Source of the DNA: Roseburia sp.
Lineage (GTDB): Bacteria > Bacillota > Clostridia > Lachnospirales > Lachnospiraceae
Length of the DNA: 64,000 nucleotides
Assembly: GCA_022771695.1 (NCBI GenBank)
Contig: JALEKJ010000046.1
Span: 1 to 64,000 of the forward strand
Direction of reading: 5' to 3'
Shown here: piece by piece, positions 52,810-61,989 of the stretch
Position numbering within the stretch: the stretch's first letter is position 1
Layout: every line of letters begins with the position of its first letter
Position numbers and translations under genes: made by a program
The notes under the pieces: generated by a model
Databases searched by the model: none
Told to the model about the DNA's origin: nothing
Seen by the model: only the letters and a program-made list of their open reading frames with translations

Positions 52810-52823
52810 CGAGGGTATAGTTT

Positions 52824-53462
52824 ATGACAAATCCTTATCAGGTGCTGGGGGTATCTCCGAGTGCCTCGGATGAAGAAATAAAAAAAGCATATCGCAATCT
52901 GAGCAGAAAATATCATCCGGATGCGAATATTAACAATCCGAATCGGGCGCAGGCGGAAGAGAAGTTTAAGGAAGTGCAGCAGGCGTACGATCAGATTATG
53001 AAGGAAAAGCAGCAGGGCAGTGCTTATGGTGGCAACTATGGAACTTCTGGCGGCTATGGTTATTATGGTGGCAACCGGGGTTACTACGAGAATGCTGGAG
53101 AGTCTACGCAGATGCGTGCGGCAGCGAATTATATTGCAAACCGTCACTATGCGGAGGCATTGAATGTGCTAAACAATATTCCTTTTGGTGAGCGTAGCGC
53201 TCGTTGGTATTACTATAGTGCGATTGCAAATCAGGGGGCAGGAAACAACATTCGTGCAATGGAACATGCGAAGCGGGCGGTTGAGATGGAGCCGAGCAAT
53301 ATGGAGTATCGCCAGTTCCTGCAGCACTTGGAGTATGGCGGAACGTGGTATACGAATATGGGCAGCAATTATGATAGACCTTATTCGAGTGCCGGTAGCT
53401 GGTGCCTAAGTATGCTGTGTTTAAATATGCTCTGTAATTGTTGCTGCTGTCGTCCGTTTTAG
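52824..53462 (+). CDS. J-domain (DnaJ-like) protein with TPR-like and Cys-rich tail
   Basis: The J domain (1-70: [32 protein letters not shown] intact) would stimulate DnaK. A Gly/Tyr-rich linker (about 70-92) and two TPR-like helix pairs (about 97-172) follow, and the chain ends in [16 protein letters not shown], a cysteine cluster able to bind metal or be lipid-modified. 212 residues; not a full DnaJ (no zinc-finger or C-terminal domains). Third gene of its operon. Confidence 0.88.
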   Translation: MTNPYQVLGVSPSASDEEIKKAYRNLSRKYHPDANINNPNRAQAEEKFKEVQQAYDQIMKEKQQGSAYGGNYGTSGGYGYYGGNRGYYENAGESTQMRAAANYIANRHYAEALNVLNNIPFGERSARWYYYSAIANQGAGNNIRAMEHAKRAVEMEPSNMEYRQFLQHLEYGGTWYTNMGSNYDRPYSSAGSWCLSMLCLNMLCNCCCCRPF

Positions 53463-53482
53463 CACATCTTTTCCGTAAATTG

Positions 53483-53512
53483 TTGTTACAAATGTATGAA
53501 ATATGGTATAAT
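53483..53512 (+). promoter_or_regulatory. Promoter of the PilZ gene
   Basis: TTGTTA, 18-nt spacer, extended -10 TGGTATAAT. ATGGTATAATGTCG is identical to the repeat units at 1.7-1.9 kb. Confidence 0.7.
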
Positions 53513-53682
53513 GTCGTAAAAGCAATGAGCAGTGCCAAAACGTGCAGAGGCAATTTGACGGCTTGCCGGCAAAGGTGGCTGTGTCCGTTTTGATAGGGCG
53601 AATGCCTACGAGCGAGATGGAGCAAAGCGTCATCGAGCGTACACTGCGTATTTCGAGACGAATCTATAACGGAGGAGAAGCG
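53513..53682 (+). promoter_or_regulatory. Conserved leader upstream of the PilZ gene (copy A)
   Basis: AAGCAATGAGCAGTGCCAA (53520) and TTGATAGGGCGAATGCC (53590) match the PfkB leader exactly, while the segment between differs. In this copy CAAAACG and CGTTTTG form a perfect 7-bp helix joining the two blocks, with an inner GGCAA/TTGCC hairpin. About 75 further bases lead to the ribosome site. Candidate structured RNA (riboswitch, attenuator or protein site). Confidence 0.55.
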
Positions 53683-54021
53683 ATGGAGGAGAGAAGACGG
53701 AATCTTAGAACAGAGCTACACGCAGAACTGTTGATGAAGCGACTTGACCGAGGCGGTGGAGAAGAGAAGGTTGAAATCAAGGTTTGTGATGTATCTAAGA
53801 CAGGGATTGGGTTTGTCTGTGCAGAAGAGTTAGAGAAAGGCTCGTTGTATGAGTGTTTCCTGACAATCTGGACGAAGGAAGTAATCCGTTGTTTTATCGA
53901 AATTGTGCGCGGTGAGAAGCGTGACGATGGATATCGTTATGGAGCCACTTTTGTCGGCATGACAGAGATGGATGCATATCGAATTCAGGTTTACCAGACT
54001 GTAGAGGAATATAAAGGATAA
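53683..54021 (+). CDS. Stand-alone PilZ-domain protein
   Basis: c-di-GMP receptor: the RXXXR-type motif (ERRRNLRTE) near the N-terminus and DVSKTGIGF (D/NXSXXG) form the ligand site; the beta-barrel continues to RYGATFVGM. 112 residues. ATG 53683 has GGAGGAG nine bases upstream; the track ORF extended in frame through the leader. It lies just after the pilus-linked genes, so it probably signals to pili or to exopolysaccharide synthesis. Confidence 0.88.
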   Translation: MEERRRNLRTELHAELLMKRLDRGGGEEKVEIKVCDVSKTGIGFVCAEELEKGSLYECFLTIWTKEVIRCFIEIVRGEKRDDGYRYGATFVGMTEMDAYRIQVYQTVEEYKG

Positions 54022-54073
54022 CATTAAACAAGAGAGGGATGCTGCATGTGCAGCATCCCTCTCTTGTTTAATG
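54022..54073. terminator. Bidirectional terminator, 25-bp perfect palindrome
   Basis: CATTAAACAAGAGAGGG... forms a 25-bp uninterrupted stem around a 2-nt centre, with A-rich and T-rich stretches on both flanks, between the convergent PilZ and pyrI genes. Confidence 0.93.
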
Positions 54074-54078
54074 CACTG

Positions 54079-54516
54079 TTAACGTCTGTTTGGATTGCGG
54101 TATTTCTCTTCGCAATATTTGCAACGATAAATTTCGCGCTCTTCGTCGGTCAGAAGGAAAATCTGGTCTAATTCCTGCTCTATTGAAGTGATGCAGCGAG
54201 GATTTTTACAGGTGATGACGTTTTTGACCTGTTTTGGAAGATGCAGAATTTTTTTCTCAACAATTTTATCATCCTTAATGACGTTGACGGTGATATTGTG
54301 GTCGATGAATCCGAGAATATCAAGGTCTAACGCTTCCACCGGACACTCGACTTTCAGGATATCCTTTTTGCCCATCTTATTGCTTTTGGCATTCTTGATG
54401 ATAGCAACCGTGCAGTCGAGCTCGTCCAATTTCAAATCGTGATAAATCTGGAGGCTCATTCCAGCCTGAATGTGGTCTAATACAAAACCTTCATGAATTC
54501 CACTGATATTTAACAT
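54079..54516 (-). CDS. pyrI: Aspartate carbamoyltransferase regulatory subunit
   Basis: Binds CTP/ATP and links the catalytic trimers of PyrB. N-terminal nucleotide-binding domain (LNISGIHEGFVLDHIQAGMS) and C-terminal zinc domain with CKNPRC ... CKYC. 145 residues from the start at 54516, which has GAAAGGA at the right distance; the track start is 11 codons upstream. Follows pyrB as in enterobacteria and many Clostridia. Confidence 0.95.
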   Translation of the reverse strand: MLNISGIHEGFVLDHIQAGMSLQIYHDLKLDELDCTVAIIKNAKSNKMGKKDILKVECPVEALDLDILGFIDHNITVNVIKDDKIVEKKILHLPKQVKNVITCKNPRCITSIEQELDQIFLLTDEEREIYRCKYCEEKYRNPNRR

Positions 54517-54568
54517 ATATCGGTCCTTTCTACATGGCAGTGTTGCCATGCCGGTAAAATGTCAGAAA

Positions 54569-55489
54569 TTATTTGACTTCAATTCCAAGAAGCGTGAGAA
54601 TCAATGCCATGCGTACATAAACGCCGTATTGCGCCTGCTTGAAGTAGGCAGCGCGTGGGTCGTCGTCTACCTCTACTGAGATTTCATTGACTCTCGGAAG
54701 CGGATGGAGTACGAGCATGTCCTTTTTCGCCAGTTCCATCTTGGATTTGGTCAGAATGTAGTAATTCTTTAAACGCACATAGTCCTCTTCATTGAAGAAA
54801 CGCTCTTTTTGTACACGTGTCATATACAGAATATCAAGCTCCGGCATCGCATCCTCTAATCGCTCTACCTCTGTGAAAGGAATATTGTTTGCTTCAAGTA
54901 CATCCTCGCGGATATAGCTTGGAATACGAAGCTCTTCCGGAGAGATGAGCACGAAGCGGATGCCCGGATAGCGAATCAATGCATTGATTAAGGAATGTAC
55001 GGTGCGGCCGAACTTCAAGTCTCCGCACAGACCGATGGTAAGGTTCCCTAATTCGCCTCGTAAGGAACGGATGGTAAGCAAGTCAGTTAAGGTCTGGGTA
55101 GGATGCTGATGGCCGCCGTCTCCGGCATTGATGACTGGAATCTGAGATTTTAGGGAGGCGACAAGAGGAGCGCCTTCCTTAGGATGACGCATTGCACAGA
55201 TATCTGCGTAACACGAGATGACACGAATTGTATCGGAAACACTTTCTCCTTTGGCGGCTGAACTGGAATCGGCGCTGGAGAAACCTAAAACAGAACCACC
55301 GAGATTTAACATGGCGGCTTCGAAACTAAGTCTTGTTCTTGTACTGGGCTCATAGAAACATGTGGCAAGCTTTTTGCCGTCACATGCATGAGCATATTTC
55401 TGTGGATACTTCTCGATATCGTTGGCAAGATTAAGCAGTTTGTCCAACTCATCGACGGAGAAGTCCAATGGGCTCATTAAATGACGCAT
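54569..55489 (-). CDS. pyrB: Aspartate carbamoyltransferase catalytic subunit
   Basis: Second step of pyrimidine synthesis: carbamoyl phosphate plus aspartate. Carbamoyl phosphate loop [16 protein letters not shown] and the aspartate-side HPLPRVNEI are intact. 306 residues. AAGGAGG precedes ATG. A promoter with a 17-nt spacer lies 30 bp upstream. No PyrR attenuator or other hairpin was seen in the short leader. Confidence 0.97.
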   Translation of the reverse strand: MRHLMSPLDFSVDELDKLLNLANDIEKYPQKYAHACDGKKLATCFYEPSTRTRLSFEAAMLNLGGSVLGFSSADSSSAAKGESVSDTIRVISCYADICAMRHPKEGAPLVASLKSQIPVINAGDGGHQHPTQTLTDLLTIRSLRGELGNLTIGLCGDLKFGRTVHSLINALIRYPGIRFVLISPEELRIPSYIREDVLEANNIPFTEVERLEDAMPELDILYMTRVQKERFFNEEDYVRLKNYYILTKSKMELAKKDMLVLHPLPRVNEISVEVDDDPRAAYFKQAQYGVYVRMALILTLLGIEVK

Positions 55490-55515
55490 ATTATTCCTCC
55501 TTCGGCATTTTTATC

Positions 55516-55544
55516 ATCATATAATAATCATAGAGTGATTTCAA
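55516..55544 (-). promoter_or_regulatory. pyrBI promoter
   Basis: Minus strand TTGAAA, 17-nt spacer, TATGAT. Confidence 0.75.
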
Positions 55545-55570
55545 GACAAAAATTGTTTTCAGATATTTTG

Positions 55571-55599
55571 TTGCGTGACAAAAGAAAGTAGAGTAAACT
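55571..55599 (+). promoter_or_regulatory. Promoter of the PH-domain gene
   Basis: TTGCGT, 17-nt spacer, TAAACT; divergent from pyrBI. Confidence 0.45.
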
Positions 55600-55666
55600 A
55601 TCGATAGACAGTCAAGCTGTCGGAAACCAAAAGAAAATGATTTTTGGAAAAAAGGAGATTATAAAT

Positions 55667-56077
55667 ATGTCAGAAGAAATCAGAGAAAATACGGAAAAAA
55701 CGGGAGATGAGATTCAATATCAGGAGCGCAAGCGCCTGCTTTTCTTTGGATTGCCATGGACTTTTACCAAATATACCATTACGGAGGACATGCTGACGAT
55801 AGACGAAGGATTGTTTACGGTAGAGGAGAATGATTGCTACATGTACAAGGTTCAAGATGTGAAGCTCACTGCGTCAGTGATGGAGCGTATCTTCGGACTT
55901 GGGACAATCACGTGCTATACCGGAGATGTGACGAATAAGGAGCTAAAGTTGATACACATCAAACATGCGAAAGAGATTAAGGGATATCTGTTAAAGGCAT
56001 CCGAGGAGGCTCGCCTTAAGAGGCGCACGCTACATACACAGGACATCGGAGTGGATATGGACGAGGATGAACTGTAG
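55667..56077 (+). CDS. Bacterial PH-domain protein
   Basis: 136 residues. A core of about 85 residues, KRLLFFGLPWTFTKYTITEDMLTIDEGLFTVEENDCYMYKVQDVKL ... ITCYTGD, fits the bacterial PH (YdbS/bPH2) pattern of a beta-barrel starting at a basic turn. Soluble, with acidic ends. ATG 55667 has AAGGAG nine bases upstream. Function unknown; possibly binds membrane or a partner. Confidence 0.75.
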   Translation: MSEEIRENTEKTGDEIQYQERKRLLFFGLPWTFTKYTITEDMLTIDEGLFTVEENDCYMYKVQDVKLTASVMERIFGLGTITCYTGDVTNKELKLIHIKHAKEIKGYLLKASEEARLKRRTLHTQDIGVDMDEDEL

Positions 56078-56110
56078 GAGGCATGCCTTATTATATTGAT
56101 GACCGGAAAT

Positions 56111-56512
56111 TCACTTCTTCCCATCCGCCCGAACTAAAATCCGCTCAAACAACAGCCCTGCCGCCATCCAGAAAGGAGCGTAGTCCAAGCGGATGACACC
56201 ATCAATATTTGCTTTTGCATCACTGTAGTCCCAGGGGCATATTTTATGTTTCTTCAGGAAGGTGCCGCTTAGGTATTCAAAAGAAAAAATTCCCAGCGTA
56301 TAAATAGCTCCACGGAAAAGGGCAGGTAGATGCTTTATGATCCGGTAGATGGGGCGGATGCAGGCTGCCATGCCGTAGATAGGGAACATCCAGACGGAGG
56401 TCTGTCCAATGAGACGTCCGTCTTTTTTTAATAGGGAACCGGCGGAGGTAAAAAGAATCTCCATGCACCATCCCGTCAGCCCGCAGATGAAAAAATTACG
56501 TCCCATAGTCAT
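56111..56512 (-). CDS. Putative CmpB-type membrane protein (ABC_trans_CmpB)
   Basis: 133 residues with three to four membrane helices. FFICGLTGWCMEILFTS, then TSVWMFPIYGMAA and FSFEYLSGTFLKKHKICPWDYSD are family-typical. Annotated as an ABC permease type but of unproven function. AAGGAGGG precedes the ATG at 56512. Convergent with the PH-domain gene; no ATPase partner in view. Confidence 0.75.
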   Translation of the reverse strand: MTMGRNFFICGLTGWCMEILFTSAGSLLKKDGRLIGQTSVWMFPIYGMAACIRPIYRIIKHLPALFRGAIYTLGIFSFEYLSGTFLKKHKICPWDYSDAKANIDGVIRLDYAPFWMAAGLLFERILVRADGKK

Positions 56513-56663
56513 GTTTACCCTCCTTTTGTAGATAATATCATATCCTTATTCTGTCTCATTCCATGTAAATTATGTGCATTTTGCACAGCGGTAAATTCTG
56601 TCTTTTTCTGAATAAAATCCCACGAAAAAGTGTAACCTTTTTCTAAAATAAAACCGGGATAAC

Positions 56664-56692
56664 TTGTAAAACCGGAAAAACTGACATATAAT
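56664..56692 (+). promoter_or_regulatory. murE promoter
   Basis: TTGTAA, 17-nt spacer, TATAAT, 28 bp before the ATG, so the leader is very short. Confidence 0.75.
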
Positions 56693-56720
56693 AAAAAAAG
56701 CGTATTCCACAGGAGTCGGA

Positions 56721-58208
56721 ATGCAGTTAGAACAGCTATTATTACATATTTCATACGAAAGCGTGCAGGGAAGCCAGAGGCAGGAGGTATCGGATATTTG
56801 TTATCATTCCGGGAAAGTCAGGTGTGGCTCCCTGTTTGTTTGTCTGAAAGGATTTCGGACAGATGGACACAAGTATTTGAAAGACGCGGTGGCACGTCAT
56901 GCGGTTGCGGTGGTGGTAGAAAAGGATATGCTCTCTGCACCGGTGATCGGAGTGACGGTGGTTGTCGTGCCGGATACCAGGGTGGCGCTTGCGGAACTTT
57001 CCGCAGCTTTTTTTGATTTTCCGGCAAAGAAACTTCGCATGATTGGGATTACCGGTACGAAAGGCAAGACGACGACCGCATATCTTGCTGCGAATATTCT
57101 GCGTGAGGCGGGATATCATGTAGGGATGATAGGTACCATCGCCATTTATGATGGGGCAAAAGAGATACCGGCGGAGCATACGACACCGGAATCATATGAG
57201 GTACAGAAGTATCTTGCCGCTATGGTTTCGCATGGCTGCGACTGTTGCGTGATGGAAGTGTCTTCACAGGGAATCAAGATGCAGCGGGTAGCAGGAATTT
57301 ATTATGACATTGGTGTCTTTCTGAACATTGCGCCGGATCATATCGGAAAGGGTGAGCATGCGTCTTTTGAGGAATACCTGGCCTGTAAGAGCCGGCTGTT
57401 GCGCCAGTGTGAGATTGGGATTGTAAATTGGGATGATGAACATAAGGAGCAGATATTAGACGGGCATACCTGTGCGGTTGAATATTTTTCGTTGCAATAT
57501 CCGGTGGACTACATGGCAGAGAAGCCCACATTTTCCATGTGCGAAGGGAGACTATTGGGAAAATTTGTTTTGCGTTATGGCATCGAACATGTACCGCTTG
57601 TGATGCAGCTGCCGGGAATGTTCAATGTCAGTAATGCACTTGCCGCTGCAGCAATCGCGCTGCATTTTTCTGTGAGAGCAGAGGCATTGCGCCGAGGTCT
57701 GGCGGGAGCGAGTGTGACAGGACGCTGTGAGAATGTGAGCCCCTCAAGGCGCTATGTACTGCTGATTGATTATGCGCACAATGAAATGAGCTTGGGAAGC
57801 CTTTTAGAAATGTTAAGGGCGTTTGAACCGAGGCGATTAGTCGTCTTGTTTGGATGTGGTGGTAACCGCTCTAAACTGAGACGAAGCAGGATGGGACAGA
57901 CTGCAGGAAGGCTTGCTGATTTTACGATATTGACCTCGGATAATCCGAGATGGGAGGATGCTGAGGAAATCTTGGATGATATTGAGGAAGGAATCCGCAA
58001 GACGGGGGCTTCCTATATACGGATTACGGATCGAAGAGAAGCAATCACCTATGCGGTGCGTGAGGCACGGGAAGGAGACATCATCGTGCTGGCGGGAAAG
58101 GGACATGAAGGGTATCAGGAGATTTGCGGAGTGAAATATCCGATGCTTGATCATGATTTAGTAACCGATGCACTTGGGCAGAAAGAGCAGAAAAAGACTT
58201 ATTTATGA
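56721..58208 (+). CDS. murE: UDP-MurNAc-tripeptide ligase MurE-like
   Basis: Mur ligase with three domains: uridine-binding N-terminus (SDICYHSGKVRCGSLFVCLKG), ATP-binding centre (GITGTKGKTTTAYLAANIL; HTTPES; NIAPDHIGKGEH) and a C-terminal domain with VVLFGCGGNRSKLRRSRMG and TSDNPRWEDAEEI. The DNPR motif indicates meso-diaminopimelate as the added residue. 495 residues. It is not in a dcw cluster here, so it could be a second MurE paralogue. AGGAGTCGG precedes the ATG. Confidence 0.87.
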   Translation: MQLEQLLLHISYESVQGSQRQEVSDICYHSGKVRCGSLFVCLKGFRTDGHKYLKDAVARHAVAVVVEKDMLSAPVIGVTVVVVPDTRVALAELSAAFFDFPAKKLRMIGITGTKGKTTTAYLAANILREAGYHVGMIGTIAIYDGAKEIPAEHTTPESYEVQKYLAAMVSHGCDCCVMEVSSQGIKMQRVAGIYYDIGVFLNIAPDHIGKGEHASFEEYLACKSRLLRQCEIGIVNWDDEHKEQILDGHTCAVEYFSLQYPVDYMAEKPTFSMCEGRLLGKFVLRYGIEHVPLVMQLPGMFNVSNALAAAAIALHFSVRAEALRRGLAGASVTGRCENVSPSRRYVLLIDYAHNEMSLGSLLEMLRAFEPRRLVVLFGCGGNRSKLRRSRMGQTAGRLADFTILTSDNPRWEDAEEILDDIEEGIRKTGASYIRITDRREAITYAVREAREGDIIVLAGKGHEGYQEICGVKYPMLDHDLVTDALGQKEQKKTYL

Positions 58209-58241
58209 GAGTAGATAAACGGGAAGAAAAGAGGTGGTCAG

Positions 58242-60494
58242 ATGGCAAAATATGCACGAATCATTGTCGATATATCGCAGGAAAAATTGGATAAGACATT
58301 TGATTATCGGATACCGGAGCGTTTGAAGGAACGTTTGAAAGTCGGAATGCAGGTTGTAGTGCCATTTGGAAGCCGCAAGATAACAGGCTATGTCATTGAA
58401 CTGACAGATGAAGTGGATTATGATGAGGAAAAGTTAAAAGATGTTTTAAGTATTGCAAAAGATAGTATTCCGATTGAGTCACATCTGATTGCGCTGGCTG
58501 GATGGATGCGTCAAAATTATGGCGGTACGATGAACCACGCATTAAAGACCGTAATTCCGATTAAAGCAAAGAAAAAACAGGTAGAGCATAAAAGCGTGAA
58601 GCTTGCGGTTCATCCAATGGAAGCGAAAAATCAGCTGGCAGAATATCAGCGCAAGCACAGTACTGCGCGTGCAAGACTACTGGAAGCACTGTTGGAAGAG
58701 ACGGAACTTGATTGGGAGGTGATTACCGGTAAACTGGCAGTCACCGGAAGCGTGATACGGGCGTTGGAAGAGCAGGGCGTCGTAAAGGTCATCAGCGAGA
58801 CACAGTACCGTAATCCGGTCGGTCATCTTACGAGGCAGGGGTATGTACACGAACTGAACGAGGAACAGCAGCATGTGGTTGATACGATTCTATCGGACTA
58901 TGAGGCGGGTGTGAGGAATACTTACCTGCTAAAAGGTGTTACCGGCAGCGGTAAGACGGAAGTCTACATGGAACTGATTGCACATGTGACAAGTGGCGGA
59001 AAACAGGCGATTGTACTGATACCTGAGATTGCTTTAACGTATCAGACGGTTATGCGGTTTTACAATCGTTTTGGCGACAGGGTTTCTATCTTAAATTCAA
59101 GAATGACACCGGGAGAGCGATATGATCAGTTTACACGCGCGAAAAAAGGTGAAATTGATATTATGATTGGACCGAGATCAGCACTGTTCACCCCTTTTTT
59201 AAATCTTGGTTTAATTATTATTGACGAAGAGCATGAGCCATCCTATAAGAGCGAGACGGTTCCACGCTATCACGCGAGAGAAACGGCAATCGAGCGGGCA
59301 AAAATGTTGGGAGCGAGTGTTGTGCTTGGGTCTGCAACACCGTCGATCGACAGTTACTACAAAGCCCAGGCAGGGGAATATCACCTGCTTACGATGGAAA
59401 AGCGTGTGCATGAAAAACCGCTTCCGGTCTGTGAAGTGATAGACCTGCGGGAGGAATTAAAGCGGGGCAACCGCTCTATTTTAAGTGAGCGATTGACGGA
59501 GTTGATGGAAGAGCGTTTGCGTGACGGACAACAGACAATGCTATTTTTAAACCGTAGAGGCATGTCCGGCTTTGTGTCTTGCAGAGCATGCGGACATGTG
59601 ATAAAATGTCCGCATTGCGATGTTTCCTTAAGCTTGCATAGTGCGAGAAATTATGGGGAAGTCGGCAGGATGGTTTGTCACTATTGTGGTTATGAAGAAC
59701 CGGAACCGCAGAACTGTCCGGTCTGTGGATCTAAATATATCAGTGGTTTTAAGGCGGGAACGGAAAAGGTCGAGATGATTGTAAAACAGCGTTTCCCACA
59801 GGCGAGAGTCCTTCGTATGGATATGGATACGACCCGCAGCAAGGAAGGATATGAGCAGATATTATCCGGCTTTGCAAATCGGGAAGCGGATATCCTGATT
59901 GGTACACAGATGATTGTAAAGGGTCACGATTTCCCACATGTCACGCTCGTAGGAGTTCTGGCGGCGGATTTGTCACTTCACGTCAGTGACTATCACGCGT
60001 CCGAGCGCACATTCCAACTGCTTACGCAGGCGGCAGGAAGAGCAGGAAGAGGGGAGCAGCCGGGTGAGGTTGTGATTCAGACTTATGATCCGGAGCACTA
60101 TAGTATTACCACTGCGAAGGAGCAGGATTACGAAGCTTTTTATGAGCAGGAAATCGCATACCGCGAGATAATGTGTTATCCACCGGTGTGGAATCTGCTG
60201 GTTATCTTATGTGCGTCACGCACAGAAGAAACAGCGGCGGAGGGAGCGAGGCGTTTGGCAGAGCACGCAGGGGCGTGGATTACAGCGTCGGGCAAGAAGG
60301 TTTCTGTCATCGGACCGGCGGATGCTGCTGTGGCAAAAGTGAATGATATATATAAGAAGGTTATTTATCTAAAGACGCAGGAATATGCGACCTTAGTAAA
60401 AATAAAAGATATGGCAGAGAAGTTCACCAGAGATAATCGGGATTACAAGGATGTGATGATTCAATTTGACTTTAATCCGGTAAATGGCTTCTGA
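58242..60494 (+). CDS. priA: Primosomal protein N' (replication restart helicase)
   Basis: 3'-5' helicase reloading replication at stalled forks. N-terminal 3'-end-binding domain (FDYRIPERL...MQVVVPFGSRKITGYVI), Walker A GVTGSGKTE, DEEH box, and the eight-cysteine zinc region CRACGHVIKCPHC ... CHYCGYEEPEPQNCPVC. 750 residues, full length. GAGGTGG before the ATG. First gene of the conserved priA-def-fmt-yugP-rsmB order. Confidence 0.96.
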   Translation: MAKYARIIVDISQEKLDKTFDYRIPERLKERLKVGMQVVVPFGSRKITGYVIELTDEVDYDEEKLKDVLSIAKDSIPIESHLIALAGWMRQNYGGTMNHALKTVIPIKAKKKQVEHKSVKLAVHPMEAKNQLAEYQRKHSTARARLLEALLEETELDWEVITGKLAVTGSVIRALEEQGVVKVISETQYRNPVGHLTRQGYVHELNEEQQHVVDTILSDYEAGVRNTYLLKGVTGSGKTEVYMELIAHVTSGGKQAIVLIPEIALTYQTVMRFYNRFGDRVSILNSRMTPGERYDQFTRAKKGEIDIMIGPRSALFTPFLNLGLIIIDEEHEPSYKSETVPRYHARETAIERAKMLGASVVLGSATPSIDSYYKAQAGEYHLLTMEKRVHEKPLPVCEVIDLREELKRGNRSILSERLTELMEERLRDGQQTMLFLNRRGMSGFVSCRACGHVIKCPHCDVSLSLHSARNYGEVGRMVCHYCGYEEPEPQNCPVCGSKYISGFKAGTEKVEMIVKQRFPQARVLRMDMDTTRSKEGYEQILSGFANREADILIGTQMIVKGHDFPHVTLVGVLAADLSLHVSDYHASERTFQLLTQAAGRAGRGEQPGEVVIQTYDPEHYSITTAKEQDYEAFYEQEIAYREIMCYPPVWNLLVILCASRTEETAAEGARRLAEHAGAWITASGKKVSVIGPADAAVAKVNDIYKKVIYLKTQEYATLVKIKDMAEKFTRDNRDYKDVMIQFDFNPVNGF

Positions 60495-60512
60495 TGCGGA
60501 ATGGAGGATAAG

Positions 60513-60989
60513 ATGGCACTTAGAACAATACGTATACAGGGAGACCCTGTACTGGAAAAGAAATGCAGAGAGATTACGGAACTGACACCCAAAATCACAG
60601 AGCTGATTGAGGATATGATTGAGACGATGTATGAGGCGAACGGCGTAGGTCTTGCAGCACCGCAGGTAGGTATCTTAAAACGCTTGGTAGTCATTGATGT
60701 CGGGGAGGGACCGATTGTTATGATCAATCCGGTTATCTTAGAGACAAGCGGTGAGCAGACAGGGGATGAGGGATGCTTAAGTCTTCCGGGCAAAGCAGGC
60801 TGTGTGACACGTCCGAATTATGTCAAGGCGCGTGCATTTGATGAGAACATGGAAGAATATGAGATTGAGGGCACAGAGCTTTTGGCACGTGCAATCTGTC
60901 ATGAGTTAGACCATCTGGACGGACATATGTACACGGAGAAAGTCGAGGGACCTCTCCACGAAGTGACCTACGAGGATGAGGAAGCATAA
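60513..60989 (+). CDS. def: Peptide deformylase
   Basis: Removes the N-formyl group from new proteins. Motifs GVGLAAPQVG, EGCLSLPG and HELDHLDG are intact (Cys and two His bind the metal). 158 residues from ATG 60513, with GGAGG seven bases upstream; the track begins four codons earlier. Confidence 0.96.
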   Translation: MALRTIRIQGDPVLEKKCREITELTPKITELIEDMIETMYEANGVGLAAPQVGILKRLVVIDVGEGPIVMINPVILETSGEQTGDEGCLSLPGKAGCVTRPNYVKARAFDENMEEYEIEGTELLARAICHELDHLDGHMYTEKVEGPLHEVTYEDEEA

Positions 60990-61028
60990 GCGTTCAAAGA
61001 CTTGGGCATATAGAAATGAGGTGGAGTA

Positions 61029-61964
61029 ATGCGTGTTATTTTTATGGGAACACCGGATTTTGCGGTAGAGACTTTAGAAGAAATCATAAAGGCAGGGCAT
61101 GAAGTGGTGCTCGTCGTGTCACAGCCGGATAAGGCAGTCGGTCGAAGCAAAGCCTTGAGGTATACGCCGGTAAAAGCATGCGCGATTGAGCATGGAATTG
61201 AGGTGTATCAACCGGAAAAGGTCCGCGAGGCGGCATGTGTGGAATATTTGCGTGGATATGCACCGGATATTATAATTGTAGAGGCTTTTGGGCAGATTAT
61301 ACCAAAGGCGATTTTAGATATGCCGCGCTATGGCTGCGTAAATGTACATGCATCATTGCTTCCGAAATATCGAGGTGCTGCGCCGATTCAGTGGGCGGTT
61401 ATCAATGGCGATATGGTGACGGGTGTGACGACGATGCGTATGAACGAAGGTCTCGATACAGGCGATATGATTCTAAAACAGGAAGTCATTATTCGTGAGG
61501 ATGAAACCGGCGGAAGCCTTTTTGAACATCTTTCAAAAGTAGGCGCAAAGCTCTGTGTAAAGACGATGGAGGCGATAGAGGCGGGTACTGCCACATATAC
61601 GCCGCAGAACGACGAAGAGGCAACACATACGAAGAAGATTTACAAGGAACTCGGCAGTATCGACTGGACAAGAGATGCCAAAACGATTGAGTGCCTGATT
61701 CGTGGATTGGACCCGTGGCCGAGTGCTTATACGCGTCTGAATGATAAGACATTAAAAATCTGGAAAGCAAAAGTAATTCCGGGAGAGAGTGATACCGCAC
61801 CGGGATGTATTGTAAAAGTTGAGAAAGCGGGGATTACCGTACAGACCGGAGAAGGAATGCTTTTACTTACGGAGATTCAGTTAGAAGGAAAGAAGCGCAT
61901 GTCGGTGGAATCCTTCTTAAACGGCTATCCGGTGGAAGCGGGAACTTATTTTAAAAAGGGTTAA
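61029..61964 (+). CDS. fmt: Methionyl-tRNA formyltransferase
   Basis: Formylates initiator Met-tRNA using 10-formyl-THF. N-terminal catalytic domain (MRVIFMGTPDFAVETLEEI; VNVHASLLPKYRGAAPIQWAVINGD) and C-terminal OB-like tRNA-binding domain. 311 residues. Pairs functionally with def just upstream. GAGGTGGAG before the ATG. Confidence 0.97.
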   Translation: MRVIFMGTPDFAVETLEEIIKAGHEVVLVVSQPDKAVGRSKALRYTPVKACAIEHGIEVYQPEKVREAACVEYLRGYAPDIIIVEAFGQIIPKAILDMPRYGCVNVHASLLPKYRGAAPIQWAVINGDMVTGVTTMRMNEGLDTGDMILKQEVIIREDETGGSLFEHLSKVGAKLCVKTMEAIEAGTATYTPQNDEEATHTKKIYKELGSIDWTRDAKTIECLIRGLDPWPSAYTRLNDKTLKIWKAKVIPGESDTAPGCIVKVEKAGITVQTGEGMLLLTEIQLEGKKRMSVESFLNGYPVEAGTYFKKG

Positions 61965-61989
61965 GATATGAAGAGAAAGGGTGGTAATT

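Noticed and set aside
53542-53682. N-terminal extension of the PilZ ORF
   Set aside because: The extension would translate the conserved leader; the ribosome site and PilZ motif support the start at 53683.
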